Assembly (NCBI RefSeq): GCF_000981385.1
Contig: NZ_LATZ01000010.1
Span: 62,001 to 126,000 of the forward strand
Direction of reading: 5' to 3'
Length of the DNA: 64,000 nt
Source of the DNA: Bacillus sp. SA1-12
Lineage (GTDB): Bacteria; Bacillota; Bacilli; Bacillales; Bacillaceae
Shown: positions 51,370 to 60,560 of the stretch, in pieces
How positions within the stretch are numbered: the first letter of the stretch is position 1
Layout of the letters: each line of letters begins with the position of its first letter
The notes under the pieces: model-generated
What the model was told of the DNA's origin: nothing
Database searches by the model: none
What the model saw: the letters and a program-made list of their open reading frames with translations, nothing else
Program-made: the position numbers and the translations under genes

Positions 51370-52389
51370 ATGTCAAAAAATATTTTAACGAAAGGAAGAG
51401 GGAGATTGATTCATTTCAGGAAAAAATTAATGGTTATGGCAACTGTAGTGACTTGTGCATTATTTACATTGTTTGGTACAGATTTTGGTCAAGCTTATGC
51501 AGAGGAAAAGAAGCATAGTGATTATTGGGTAGCTGTTACAGATCAAGCTTCAGAACAAATTCTTGTGTTTGATACGAAAAAAACTAATTTAAACGCTAAA
51601 AGCGCCTTGAAATGGTCATGGGCACCAACAGAAGAGAACGGATTCGATGAAGAACTCATATCCGCATGGGGAACACCGAGCGGCGTTAAGCTACGCAAAG
51701 CGGAAGATGGCGGCAAATATATGCTTGTAACAGACTCAGAAGGATTAGTAGCAATGGTAAGTTATCCTAATGGAAAACGGGTTTGGGGTCACAATGTTGG
51801 AGGGAATCCGCATGCAGCGGAACTGCTTCCAGATGGAAATGTTGCAGCTGCTTCAAGTCATGGGCACTTCGTTAGAGTCTATACTGCTTCACAAGGACCA
51901 GATTCATCCAATTACACAGAGTATTACCTGCAAGGTGCGCATGGGGTATTATGGGACCCAAAGCGGGAAGTACTTTGGGCATTGGGTGACCTCTACTTGG
52001 TTTCACTAAAAGTCACAGGTACTCCTGAAGCTCCAAAACTAGAAGAGATTAGTAGAAGCAGTTTACCAACTTTTGGCGGGCATGATTTGTCTCCGGTATA
52101 TTCAGACATAGATAAATTATGGGTGACAACAAACACAAATGTGTATCAATACAGCAAATCGACGAATACGTGGTCGGAGAATTACGAGGGAGCAAGCGAA
52201 ATTAGCAGAAAATCGGTAAAAAGCATAGGAGATCAGCCTTCAGGTCAGGTCGTGTTAGCAGTACCAAGGGCAGGAACGAAGTATTCATGGACAACTGATA
52301 CCGTTGATTTTTATTTACCATCAGATAAGCGAGTGCTAAACGGTGGGTCATTCTATAAAGCTCGGATTTGGAATCCCAATTATCAGTAA
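51370..52389 (+). CDS. Secreted beta-propeller-like protein (DUF6528-like)
   Basis: 339 residues with an N-terminal basic stretch and signal peptide ending near GQAYAEE (about 45). The mature part is rich in beta-strand repeats with W and H: YWVAVTDQASEQILVFD, YMLVTDSEGLVAMVSY, GNPHAAELLPDGNVAAASSHG, AHGVLWDPKREVLWALGDLYL and GHDLSPVYSDIDKLWVTTN, which suggests a five- or six-blade propeller. I associate this with the DUF6528 family from memory, not a search. Function unknown; perhaps a carbohydrate-related surface protein. The start is uncertain because AGGGGG nearly touches the ATG. Confidence 0.65.
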   Translation: MSKNILTKGRGRLIHFRKKLMVMATVVTCALFTLFGTDFGQAYAEEKKHSDYWVAVTDQASEQILVFDTKKTNLNAKSALKWSWAPTEENGFDEELISAWGTPSGVKLRKAEDGGKYMLVTDSEGLVAMVSYPNGKRVWGHNVGGNPHAAELLPDGNVAAASSHGHFVRVYTASQGPDSSNYTEYYLQGAHGVLWDPKREVLWALGDLYLVSLKVTGTPEAPKLEEISRSSLPTFGGHDLSPVYSDIDKLWVTTNTNVYQYSKSTNTWSENYEGASEISRKSVKSIGDQPSGQVVLAVPRAGTKYSWTTDTVDFYLPSDKRVLNGGSFYKARIWNPNYQ

Positions 52390-52524
52390 TGTTCCGTTAA
52401 AGATTTGGAGTCTACAATAGTAATAGTTTTGCTATTTTAGGCTCCATTCATGTCAAAAAAATACTTTTTCATGATTGAATATGAACCATCCTTTATCAGT
52501 CCAAAATGGTTTCAATTAAAAAGC

Positions 52525-52546
52525 GGTTGGTTATTTAAACCAACCT
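52525..52546. terminator. Hairpin between convergent genes
   Basis: GGTTGGTT/AACCAACC with a 6-nt loop, 3' of both the propeller-like gene and the hypothetical gene at 52552. Confidence 0.6.
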
Positions 52547-52551
52547 AAATA

Positions 52552-53034
52552 TTAATAGGAATTCGATTCTTCACTGTGCTGCTCGCTTCTTGCAGAAAAT
52601 GAAACTCCCAACGTTCGCAAGGATTCTTTTGCTTGATTTAATGAGGATTCCGCCTGTTCTTGCCATTTGATAATGACTTGAATAAACCTTTTGTATTGTG
52701 GACTTGCATTTTTCTCCATTGTTACTAATCCTTCACGTACTCCTTTATCTTGGTTTTCAGCATTTTTTATACAGGCAACCATTGTTTCGATAATGGTTTG
52801 CTGCTGCTCGCCATTTACAAGTCTTTGGGCAGAACCTACTGCCGTAACTCGGTGATAGGAAGCAGGAACGAGATGATTATGCATCTCTTGATTTCCCTTT
52901 AAATCTTTGGTTTCGGGTATATGAAAAAGTTCCGAACTCATCGCACATACCATCTCTTCAGCATATAAACTTTGAGATAAAAAATGAAAAGTCTGTCCCC
53001 AATTGTTAACACGATAATCATAGTAAGTGTACAA
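52552..53034 (-). CDS. Hypothetical helical protein
   Basis: 160 residues starting at TTG, 8 nt after AAGGAG. It is almost entirely alpha-helical by composition, with no signal peptide or membrane segment. Features include YRVNNWGQTFHFLSQSLYAEEMVCAM at the N-terminus, several Gln/Glu-rich helices and a Ser/Glu/His-rich tail. The N-terminal helix with Tyr/Gln and metal-like residues is loosely reminiscent of ferritin-like or spore-coat F-type four-helix proteins, but I do not recognise a family. Probably monocistronic. Confidence 0.6.
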   Translation of the reverse strand: MYTYYDYRVNNWGQTFHFLSQSLYAEEMVCAMSSELFHIPETKDLKGNQEMHNHLVPASYHRVTAVGSAQRLVNGEQQQTIIETMVACIKNAENQDKGVREGLVTMEKNASPQYKRFIQVIIKWQEQAESSLNQAKESLRTLGVSFSARSEQHSEESNSY

Positions 53035-53544
53035 AAGAACAACTCCTTTTTAAAAAATGGAAACTCTCAATTTTATTGTTATGATTTAATATCGAAAATA
53101 ATGTCAATGCATGATCCTATCTTAATTTTAAAATGCATATGAAACGAAACTTCAGTTATTCTAAAAACAATCAATTTTCTCTCAAATAAACAGGGTTTAC
53201 ATTGAACTTTTGAATTCTTGTCGTTCCATTTAAGGAAAAAAATGATAAAGAAAAATACCAATAATGGAATAAGGTCTTTGAAAGGTCTGATTTCAAAGAC
53301 CTTATTTTAATACTTTATTACTGCGTTAAAATATATCAAACAATATGTGATGAGGAAGCGCGAGACTTCCTTTAAAAACTTTTCAATTCCATGGCTGCGC
53401 CATATTTTAATTCAACGTGAATCGGTTTTTCCGTTGTGAAACAACTTATAGGTGTTAACCCAATTGTGAATTTATGGTAAGCAAATTTTACATGAGTGTG
53501 GGTTAGGAAAGAAAGCAACGGAAGGTAAGCGATAAGTCTCTCGA
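53035..53544. other. 510-bp gene-free region
   Basis: AT-rich, with the very strong hairpin at 53268-53306 and a small GGAAG/CTTCC hairpin near 53350-53370. No gene was recognised. Confidence 0.45.
53268..53306. terminator. Orphan 16-bp hairpin terminator
   Basis: AATAAGGTCTTTGAAA (53268-53283) and TTTCAAAGACCTTATT (53291-53306) are perfect with a 7-nt loop and a short T tail. It could end the minus-strand nuclease-like transcript 240 bp away or mark a lost gene. Confidence 0.65.
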
Positions 53545-53979
53545 TTATATGCTCCGTTCTTTTATTTTCCCTTCAACTCTGCGTATAACATTTGACATAT
53601 CACCGTTAATATCACTGCCGGTAAATCTTAGAACGCTCCATCCATTCCTGCGTAAATAGTTATTCTTTGTATTATTGTGTTTCTCTTGTTTTGGCAAAGA
53701 ATGATACGCTATACCCTCGCACTCTATAGCTATCCTGTAGGCTGGTAACGTTAAATCTATCCAGTACGGTCCGCAGCGTACCCGTGTTCTTACGCTATAC
53801 CCTCGAAATGTAAGAGCGTTAAATAGCCGGCGTTCTATCGGGCTTTCGCATTTATTGCGTTGATATACGATAAAGGCTAATTGACCCGGCTTTGGCGGCA
53901 TCGATTGAAGATAAAATAGAATAAATGGAAGAATGACAGACATAAAGACGAATATAACAACCATAGTCCATTCGGACAT
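53545..53979 (-). CDS. DUF559-type (Vsr-like) nuclease-domain protein with membrane anchor
   Basis: 144 residues from ATG (AGAGGTGA upstream). A hydrophobic N-terminal helix (about 6-25) is followed by a small PD-(D/E)XK-like domain: ESPIERRLFNALTFRGY, YWIDLTLPAYRIAIECEG, then KNNYLRRNGWSVLRFTGSDI. Asp of WIDLTLP, Glu of ECEG and the lysines fit the DUF559/very-short-patch-repair-like nuclease core. A membrane anchor on such a domain is unusual. Function unknown; the neighbourhood near a tRNA and decayed DNA suggests accessory origin. Confidence 0.7.
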   Translation of the reverse strand: MSEWTMVVIFVFMSVILPFILFYLQSMPPKPGQLAFIVYQRNKCESPIERRLFNALTFRGYSVRTRVRCGPYWIDLTLPAYRIAIECEGIAYHSLPKQEKHNNTKNNYLRRNGWSVLRFTGSDINGDMSNVIRRVEGKIKERSI

Positions 53980-54374
53980 AAAAAATCACCTCTAAACGAT
54001 ATGATTGACCGTTTTAAAGGTGTTTAATCGATATTTAAGTTTTACATAACCCGGAAATTACTCCATTTTGCACTAGGATGGATCTTCTAAACCGCCTTCA
54101 TTATCTTCTTTATCGTTGGCAGCTTCGATTCAGAATCCTTATCAGACGCAATTTTACTTATATTCGTTTGTTTTCTTTCAAGGTAACTAAGGATTAAACC
54201 GTAGAATGTCGAAAACTATATAACGTACTTTCCGCAAACCCTTCCGCAGCCTTTACGTTATAGGCTTTACCTAATAACGAATCTAATGCATAAAGACCCT
54301 TTCGAGTACCCTTTTATTACACGGCTATTATTAACCGACTTACTTCTTCTTTTTTTCGAATGTAATAAAATAAA
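53980..54374. other. Decayed accessory-looking region
   Basis: Contains coding-like but broken minus-strand frames (see 54086-54313), with no intact gene. Lies between the DUF559 gene and the tRNA terminator. Confidence 0.4.
54086..54313 (-). pseudogene. Possible frameshifted remnant gene
   Basis: One minus-strand frame gives 39 codons including ALDSLLGKAYNVKAAEG and FAESTLYSFRHS. The next frame continues with about 40 codons including LSYLERKQTNISKIASD and ends at 54086. Joining the two by one frameshift gives a coherent helical protein, but no start codon is present. It may be a phage or integrative-element remnant; no family is recognised. Confidence 0.3.
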
Positions 54375-54418
54375 AACGCCTCCTAATCGATTAATTAATA
54401 TATCGATTAGGAGGCGTT
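54375..54418 (-). terminator. Terminator downstream of tRNA-Ala
   Basis: Perfect 17-bp arms AACGCCTCCTAATCGAT and its complement (54402-54418) with a 10-nt loop. On the minus strand the stem is followed by TTTTTATTTTA, 70 nt after the tRNA 3' end. Confidence 0.85.
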
Positions 54419-54488
54419 ATGCAGTCGATAATTGCACCGTTACATTGAACGGAAATTTAGCGGTTATAAACGTTTATATATCTCGGTA

Positions 54489-54561
54489 TGGAGCATAGGG
54501 GGCTCGAACCCCTGACCTCTACGCTGCCAGCGTAGCGCTCTCCCAGCTGAGCTAATGCCCC
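54489..54561 (-). tRNA. tRNA-Ala, anticodon GGC
   Basis: The minus strand folds as a 73-nt cloverleaf: acceptor GGGGCAT/ATGCTCC plus discriminator A, D-arm AGCTCAGCTGGGAGAGC, anticodon stem-loop CTACG-CTGGCAG-CGTAG (anticodon GGC), and T-arm with GGTTCGAGCCC. The genome does not encode the 3' CCA (next bases TACC), so CCA must be added post-transcriptionally. It is a solitary tRNA with its own terminator. Confidence 0.97.
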
Positions 54562-54818
54562 GTATATATAAACTCCGTTAAGCTAAGTTGTACAGGGCTT
54601 AACGATATGAAAATATTATACCGTATAGCAACGTAACCCTGCAACGATTTTTTGCGAAACTTTGACGAATAATTTATCCAAAAGAACGCACTCAAAATCC
54701 TTCTTCAAATCCTCAATAATTAAATAACAAAATAGTTCAATAGGTTAATAAAACCCACTATAATAGAATGTATAAACTAAGTATCAAGAAAAATTTACAT
54801 ACAAAAGAAGGTGACCAA

Positions 54819-56546
54819 ATGCTACAAATGCTTAAACACCTAAAGCCATACAAATGGCAGCTAACATGGGTCTTTCTATTTTCATTAGCTGCAATACTTT
54901 TTGAACTTTACTTGCCAACCTTGATGGCGGATATCGTCGATGTAGGGATTGTGAATCAGGATGTCCCTTTTATCTTGAAGACAGGGGGCTGGATGCTGCT
55001 ATGTTCGTTAATGGCGATCCTTTTAATGGTAGGAGTCAGTTATTTTGCTTCAAGAGTCTCATTAGGTTTTGGCAGGGATATGCGAAGAAAGCTTTTTGTA
55101 CATATTGAACATTTCTCCTTGCAGGAATATGAGAAATTTGGTTCTGCTTCATTGATTACAAGAACGACCAATGACGTAAAGGTTGTTCAAGATGTTATTA
55201 ATATGATGCAGCGGATGATGACAAGGGCACCGTTAATGTTGGCTGGAGGCGTGCTGCTTGCTGTCTCGCGTGATTCCCAATTATCACTCGTTTTCCTAGC
55301 TGCATTGCCTGTTTTGGCATTGGTTATTTTTATTGTGGCCAGAAAAGCGATCCCGCTTTTTTCTGCATTACAGAAAAAAACAGATCGTCTCACGCTCATC
55401 CTTAGAGAGGTGTTAACTGGTATTCGTGTAGTAAGGGCGTTTAACCGTGTCGAGTTTGAAAGAAGCCGCTTTAATGTCGCGAATGAGGATTTCTGTGATA
55501 CGGGGATTAAGGTTGGAAAATTGATGGCATTAATGTTTCCGATCATGTTGATTATTATGAATTTTACTAATATCGCCATTGTTTGGTTTGGGGCCATTCG
55601 GATCGACCAAGGTGATATGCAGGTTGGGAATTTAATGGCGTTTATTCAATATGCAGGGATGATTTTAATGTCTCTGATTATGCTGTCGATGGCATTTATT
55701 ATGATTCCACGTGCCCAAGTATCTGCGAAGAGATTAAATGAAGTGTTAGCAACTAATCCGATGATTCAAGATCCGGAAAAACAGGCAACAACTAATCATG
55801 GCAGAGGAGTTGTTGACTTTAAAGGAGTTACATTTCGATATGAAGGGGCGGAAAAACCTGTTCTTGAAGGGATTTCCTTTACAGCATCACCTGGTGAAAC
55901 AACAGCGATTATTGGAAGCACCGGTGCGGGAAAATCAACCCTCCTCCAACTGATTCCGCGTTTTTATGAGACAGATAACGGCGCAATTTTGATAGATGGC
56001 GTAAATGTTAAAGACATGCAACAATCCACTCTCCGTGGAAAAATTGGTTATGTTCCGCAAAAGGCGAGCTTGTTCAGCGGGACAATTGCAGAAAATATCC
56101 GCTATGGAAAAGAGGATGCAACAGAGGGTGAGATATACTCTGCTTTGGAAACCGCTCAGGCTATTGAATTTGTTGAAAAGAAAGAACAAGGGATCAATAG
56201 TAGTATTGAGCAGGCGGGGGCAAATCTATCAGGAGGACAAAAGCAGCGTCTAGCAATTGCCAGAGCGCTTGTCAGAAAACCGGCAATCTATCTATTCGAT
56301 GATAGCTTCTCAGCACTTGATTACAAAACGGATAGCAAACTCCGCAATGCTCTTAAAACGGAAACATCTGGTGCAACTATTATCATTGTTGCGCAGCGGG
56401 TTAATACAGTAAAGGATGCTGAAAAAATCATTGTTCTAAATGAAGGGGAAATCGTGGGTATTGGAACACATGAAGAATTATTAAAAGAAAATACCATTTA
56501 TCAAGAGATTGTCGCATCTCAAGAAAATGGGGAGGTGAGTGCATGA
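54819..56546 (+). CDS. Heterodimeric ABC exporter, subunit with degenerate site (YfiB-like)
   Basis: 575 residues from ATG 54819, just after AGAAGGTGA; an in-frame ATG at 54768 lacks a ribosome site. Six-helix exporter domain (about 1-310), then the ATPase with Walker A GSTGAGKSTLL, signature LSGGQKQRLAIARAL and Walker B IYLFDDSFSALD. The catalytic Glu after Walker B is Asp, the mark of the degenerate subunit in heterodimers such as TM287/288 and BmrCD. The stop overlaps the next gene's ATG (ATGA), so the two are made in equal amounts. Probable drug or lipid exporter. Confidence 0.92.
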   Translation: MLQMLKHLKPYKWQLTWVFLFSLAAILFELYLPTLMADIVDVGIVNQDVPFILKTGGWMLLCSLMAILLMVGVSYFASRVSLGFGRDMRRKLFVHIEHFSLQEYEKFGSASLITRTTNDVKVVQDVINMMQRMMTRAPLMLAGGVLLAVSRDSQLSLVFLAALPVLALVIFIVARKAIPLFSALQKKTDRLTLILREVLTGIRVVRAFNRVEFERSRFNVANEDFCDTGIKVGKLMALMFPIMLIIMNFTNIAIVWFGAIRIDQGDMQVGNLMAFIQYAGMILMSLIMLSMAFIMIPRAQVSAKRLNEVLATNPMIQDPEKQATTNHGRGVVDFKGVTFRYEGAEKPVLEGISFTASPGETTAIIGSTGAGKSTLLQLIPRFYETDNGAILIDGVNVKDMQQSTLRGKIGYVPQKASLFSGTIAENIRYGKEDATEGEIYSALETAQAIEFVEKKEQGINSSIEQAGANLSGGQKQRLAIARALVRKPAIYLFDDSFSALDYKTDSKLRNALKTETSGATIIIVAQRVNTVKDAEKIIVLNEGEIVGIGTHEELLKENTIYQEIVASQENGEVSA

Positions 56547-58393
56547 GCGGAGTGAGACGTCCAAGCGGCCCGCCAATGGGTGGAGGAATGCGTCATGGAC
56601 CAGGTCCTGGTATGGCCGTGGAAAAACCTAAGGATTTTAAGAAAACGTTCAAACGGCTGCTTGGTTATTTAAAACCATGGAAAAATCAGATGATTCTCGT
56701 TACAGTTGCAGCGGTTTTTTCAACCTTGTTTAATGTAATCAGCCCTAAGCTGTTAGGTGATGCAACCTCATCTGTTTTTGAAAGTTTTACATCTGGTACA
56801 TCAATCGAATTTGAGTTCATTGGAAGAATTCTTCTCCTATTAATTGGTTTATACCTTCTTTCTTCCTTGTTTGCATATGTTCAGCAATATGTAATGGCGG
56901 GAATTTCACAAAAAACTGTTGCTGCGTTGCGAAAAGAAGTGAACGAGAAGCTAGCAAGGCTGCCACTCAGTTATTTTGATCAGCAGGCTCACGGGGATTT
57001 GTTAAGCAGGGCAGTTAATGATATTGATAATATTAATACATCGCTTCAGCAGGCTCTAAGCCAAATAATCAACTCTGTGATTTCGATTATAGGCATTATT
57101 ATCATGATGCTTCTCATCAGTCCTTTGTTAACGTTAGTTGTTTTGATCACGATACCATTAAGCTTAATGGTCGCGCAATTTGTAACAAGTTTTTCGCAAA
57201 AGCACTTTTTCAAGCAGCAGGAGGAGCTTGGAATTATTAATGGTCATATTGAAGAAATGTTTACGGGTCATCAGGTTGTTAAGGCATTTGGCCATGAGGA
57301 AAAATCAATTGCTGAATTTGATCTAATCAATGACCGTTTATATCATTCCAGCTGGAGGGCGCAATTTATTTCAGGACTAATGATGCCATTGATGGGCTTT
57401 GTTGGGAATTTGGGATTTATCATTGTATCCATTTCAGGCGGTCTTTTAGTTTTAAATGGAAGCATGCGAGTTGGTGACGTACAGGCGTTTATTCAATATA
57501 CACAGCAAATTTCACATCCATTGGCACAGGCAGCAGGCATTGCCAACATGATTCAAGTAGCGATTGCTTCTGCAGAACGTGTTTTTCATCTTTTAGATGA
57601 GCCTGAAGAAAAGCAAGAAGATGCTACAACTATTGATATAGAGGAACTTCGAGGTAATGTCGTGTTTGATCATATACGATTCGGGTATGAAAAAGATCAG
57701 CCGATTATTAACGATGTGAGTCTTGAAGTAAAAGCAGGGCAGACGGTTGCCATTGTTGGTCCGACAGGTGCCGGTAAAACAACGATTGTTAATCTTTTGA
57801 TGAGATTTTATGAGATTGATGAAGGTGCGATCAGAATAGATGATGTCAGCCTAACGGATATGTCCAGGGAACAGGTTCGCAGCCTCTATGCAATGGTGCT
57901 GCAGGATACGTGGCTATTTAATGGAACGATTCGAGAAAATATTGCCTATGGCCTCGACGGAGCTACAGATGATGAAATAGTGGATGCAGCAAGAAAGGCC
58001 TATGCCGATGATTTTATCCGGACCCTGCCAGAAGGCTATGACACGGTGCTGGGAGAGGATGCTGCAAATCTATCGCAAGGACAACGACAGCTGTTGACGA
58101 TTGCCCGGGCAATCATTGCAAAACCGAAAATCCTTCTTCTTGATGAAGCAACGAGCAGTGTTGATACACGGACGGAAATGAAAATTCAAAAAGCGATGAC
58201 AAAGCTATTAGAGGGAAGAACAAGCTTCGTTATTGCCCATCGTTTGTCAACGATTCGCGATGCAGATCTTATTCTTGTGATGGATCAGGGGGATATTATT
58301 GAAAAAGGGACACATGAAGAGCTCCTTGCTCAAGGGGGATTTTACGCTGATTTATATGAAGGTCAGTTTGCGCAAAAAGAGACAGCATCCTGA
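56543..58393 (+). CDS. Heterodimeric ABC exporter, canonical subunit (YfiC-like)
   Basis: 616 residues. An unusual Gly/Pro/Met-rich N-terminus (GPPMGGGMRHGPGPGM, about 1-30) precedes the six-helix exporter domain. The ATPase domain has Walker A GPTGAGKTTIV, signature LSQGQRQLLTIARAI, Walker B ILLLDEATSSVD with the catalytic Glu, and H-loop IAHRLST. This is the hydrolysis-competent partner of the preceding subunit. The Gly/Met-rich leader is common in the second subunit of this exporter class. Ended by a perfect palindromic hairpin. Confidence 0.92.
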   Translation: MSGVRRPSGPPMGGGMRHGPGPGMAVEKPKDFKKTFKRLLGYLKPWKNQMILVTVAAVFSTLFNVISPKLLGDATSSVFESFTSGTSIEFEFIGRILLLLIGLYLLSSLFAYVQQYVMAGISQKTVAALRKEVNEKLARLPLSYFDQQAHGDLLSRAVNDIDNINTSLQQALSQIINSVISIIGIIIMMLLISPLLTLVVLITIPLSLMVAQFVTSFSQKHFFKQQEELGIINGHIEEMFTGHQVVKAFGHEEKSIAEFDLINDRLYHSSWRAQFISGLMMPLMGFVGNLGFIIVSISGGLLVLNGSMRVGDVQAFIQYTQQISHPLAQAAGIANMIQVAIASAERVFHLLDEPEEKQEDATTIDIEELRGNVVFDHIRFGYEKDQPIINDVSLEVKAGQTVAIVGPTGAGKTTIVNLLMRFYEIDEGAIRIDDVSLTDMSREQVRSLYAMVLQDTWLFNGTIRENIAYGLDGATDDEIVDAARKAYADDFIRTLPEGYDTVLGEDAANLSQGQRQLLTIARAIIAKPKILLLDEATSSVDTRTEMKIQKAMTKLLEGRTSFVIAHRLSTIRDADLILVMDQGDIIEKGTHEELLAQGGFYADLYEGQFAQKETAS

Positions 58394-58682
58394 TCTTTTT
58401 CAAAGGTATGGTACAATAAATCAAGAGCCAGCATCTATAGATGCTGGCTCTTGATTTATTAGATTTCATTCTATATCTATGTTTCTAGTATAGCTAGTAA
58501 GCAGGATAATATTGATATAGATAAATGTAAGGTAACAATGATATGGCAGTAAAGCGATACGATAGGGAAAAATCTCCGTCTAAATCTTCTTTTTGGACAG
58601 CCTAATCATATCCATAAATAGGATATTAAGTGCAATCTCCAAAAAGTTAGAACTTTTGGGGATAACTTCTTCTATCCTCTTT
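58394..58682. other. Gap between ABC exporter and DinB-like gene
   Basis: Contains the hairpin at 58421-58454 and, for the minus-strand gene, CCAAAAAGTT/AACTTTTGG near 58639-58659. No gene is seen. Confidence 0.45.
58421..58454. terminator. Perfect 34-nt palindromic terminator
   Basis: TCAAGAGCCAGCATCTA is followed immediately by its reverse complement, making a 17-bp snap-back hairpin with T-rich sequence after it. Confidence 0.82.
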
Positions 58683-59162
58683 TTAATCCCATATATTTGC
58701 TCTGGGGACACCAGCGCTTCTTAAATAATCAAGCAGCTGGCCGGTATGTATTGATTCATGGTAAGCAATCCGTAAAAGCATATCACCTAAGCTCCGGATA
58801 TACCCTGCATCAGATGATCGATCTATTTTTATTTCAGATAATTCCACTTCATTAAATTCACTTATAGTTTTCAAAAATTCCTTCCTAAAAGGTTCTGCAA
58901 ATGCTAGTTCATTTTTCACTGATATAAGAGGCTGGTTTTCGAATGGAGAGACAAATTCAGTCAAGCTTCCTCGATTATTTATCGCCAAGTGGTAGTAATG
59001 TTCACTTTCCAATATATGACGGATCATCTCAATGCAAGACATAGCTTCTTGATCGGGTCTCCAATTCAAGTAGTCATCAGGTATAAGTGACCAAACTTTT
59101 ATGCTTCTTCTTCTTACTTCCTCTAAGTTGAAAATAACAAGTTCTATTGAATTCAAAATCAT
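58683..59162 (-). CDS. DinB/YfiT-like metal-dependent protein
   Basis: 159 residues, a four-helix bundle. The metal-binding His triad is visible: His in CIEMIRHILESEHYY (first helix pair) and the paired His in RIAYHESIHTGQLLDYLR. DinB-superfamily proteins include thiol-transferases (bacillithiol, mycothiol) and proteins of unknown function; the reaction is not assignable. Start ATG with AGGAGG-like site. Monocistronic. Confidence 0.85.
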   Translation of the reverse strand: MILNSIELVIFNLEEVRRRSIKVWSLIPDDYLNWRPDQEAMSCIEMIRHILESEHYYHLAINNRGSLTEFVSPFENQPLISVKNELAFAEPFRKEFLKTISEFNEVELSEIKIDRSSDAGYIRSLGDMLLRIAYHESIHTGQLLDYLRSAGVPRANIWD

Positions 59163-59228
59163 TCCTCCTGGTGCAAAATGTTAATTAGATTATACCCGAA
59201 AATACGTTCGTGAAAAAGAGTGAATCAA

Positions 59229-60116
59229 CTAGTTGCAACAGATTGAAACATAATGCTCAAAGAATCTATTTCGGTCTACGGATGATGCTATTTCACAGTT
59301 GCCTCTTGTATTTGCTAAAAAACTCATCATTCCAAGCTTACGTTTATTGTAGCTATCTACCTCGATAAAACCGCGCTGATAGTTGCATAGCTGTGGCTCA
59401 AATAAACAGGCAGCGACAAGTGGATCGTGAAACGTTATCTCGTTTTCCTGAAGCCATGGAGATCCGAAATCTTCAACTACTCTCATTAAATGGGTGCTAA
59501 ATATATTTAGCCTATCCTCCTGAGTGAGTACAAGCTTTGATGTTACATTGAGACCAAATGTTTTGTGAATGGGTACATTTGTATTGTAAACAATCGCACT
59601 TGCATGAGGGTCAATCCATGAATTCCAGTTTCCCATAGGCATTTCCATACTAGCTTCCAGCTCGGCTGAAAACACACCGCTCATGATGTAAATCTCTTTA
59701 AGTAAGCTGGGGATTTCAGGATCAACCAAAAAAAGCAGGGCAATATTAGTAAGGTGACCTATCGCTAAAAGAGAAATTTCATTCGGGTTTTCCCGAATGG
59801 TTTTTCGCATAAAGTCTACTGCTTGATTCTTTTTAAAGGTCGTTTCATGGGGCCAATTGGTTAATTTAACAGCTCCATCTGGTGTAGGATAAAGACTGTT
59901 TGGGAGCAACGTCTGATCGGCACCTGCATAGATCGAAATGTTTTTTCCAGCTGCTTTGCAAATGGCGTCCGCTATCATTGCCCTTTTTTCTACTTCACCT
60001 CCTACCGTTGTGATTCCCACTATCTTACATAAAGGCTGCTGCAACAAATAGGCCAGGCATAACGCATCATCAATGTCCCCGCCGATATCTGTGTCGAGCA
60101 ATATTTTTTTTACCAT
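59229..60116 (-). CDS. Nucleoside hydrolase (IunH family)
   Basis: 295 residues from ATG 60116, 7 nt after GGAGAG; a TTG upstream is inside that site. The N-terminal calcium-binding signature is LLDTDIGGDIDDALCLAYLL (the usual DTDxGxDDA with two extra residues), then VVGITTVGG-like loop, LLAIGHLTNIALL and the late EITFHDPLVAACLF containing a metal Asp. These enzymes release a base from ribonucleosides for salvage. The substrate is unknown. No transporter is adjacent. Confidence 0.88.
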   Translation of the reverse strand: MVKKILLDTDIGGDIDDALCLAYLLQQPLCKIVGITTVGGEVEKRAMIADAICKAAGKNISIYAGADQTLLPNSLYPTPDGAVKLTNWPHETTFKKNQAVDFMRKTIRENPNEISLLAIGHLTNIALLFLVDPEIPSLLKEIYIMSGVFSAELEASMEMPMGNWNSWIDPHASAIVYNTNVPIHKTFGLNVTSKLVLTQEDRLNIFSTHLMRVVEDFGSPWLQENEITFHDPLVAACLFEPQLCNYQRGFIEVDSYNKRKLGMMSFLANTRGNCEIASSVDRNRFFEHYVSICCN

Positions 60117-60560
60117 GATTGATCTCTCCAATCCTTTGGATAATAGACTTGTTTTTTTATTCCAATCCTAAAAGACAAAGCTCCACTGATGGAAGTTAAA
60201 CGCGCAGTAGAATTTAACTTCGAATTCAAGTGAAATAAGAAGGAGTAAAGGTTAACTGCCCGTAAAGATCCGATAAGTTTCGCTAACCATCAGAGGGGAT
60301 GAAGAAAACCCCACTGATGGAAGTCTCACTTTATATTTTCGACTATAACTTTATACATCCTCTATTTCTTAGAAATACAGCTGTAATACCTTGTATTTAA
60401 TAAATAAGAAATAGATTGTTCATCATTTATTCATATTTTTTGGAAATGCTACCAAATGGAGGTGACAGAAAGAAGAAGGTTAGGGACATTTCTTGGCACA
60501 ATCTAAGCGTCAGGGTCAAAGCAGCTAACATAAAATACTAGATGTATGGAGGTTAGGAAG
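60117..60560. other. Non-coding region with repeated CCACTGATGGAAGT hairpins
   Basis: See the repeat at 60183-60324. The rest is AT-rich leader of the repeat-protein gene with GGAGG at about 60547. Confidence 0.5.
60183..60324. repeat. Paired CCACTGATGGAAGT repeats with hairpins
   Basis: CCACTGATGGAAGT occurs at 60183-60196 and 60311-60324. The second is the right arm of a hairpin with CCATCAGAGGGG (60287-60298), loop GATGAAGAAAA. The first is followed by AAGTTAAA pairing with TTTAACTT. The style recalls multicopy intergenic repeats in Bacillaceae. Confidence 0.5.

Noticed and set aside
53079..53261. A 60-codon minus-strand frame in the gap after the hypothetical gene
   Set aside because: Phe/Ile/Lys-rich AT-driven frame with no ribosome site or conserved pattern.
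54286..54498. A 70-codon plus-strand frame running into the tRNA
   Set aside because: It crosses the tRNA terminator hairpin and enters the tRNA gene itself.
55187..55597. A 136-codon frame antisense to the ABC exporter gene
   Set aside because: Codon-shadow of the membrane domain; no supporting signals.
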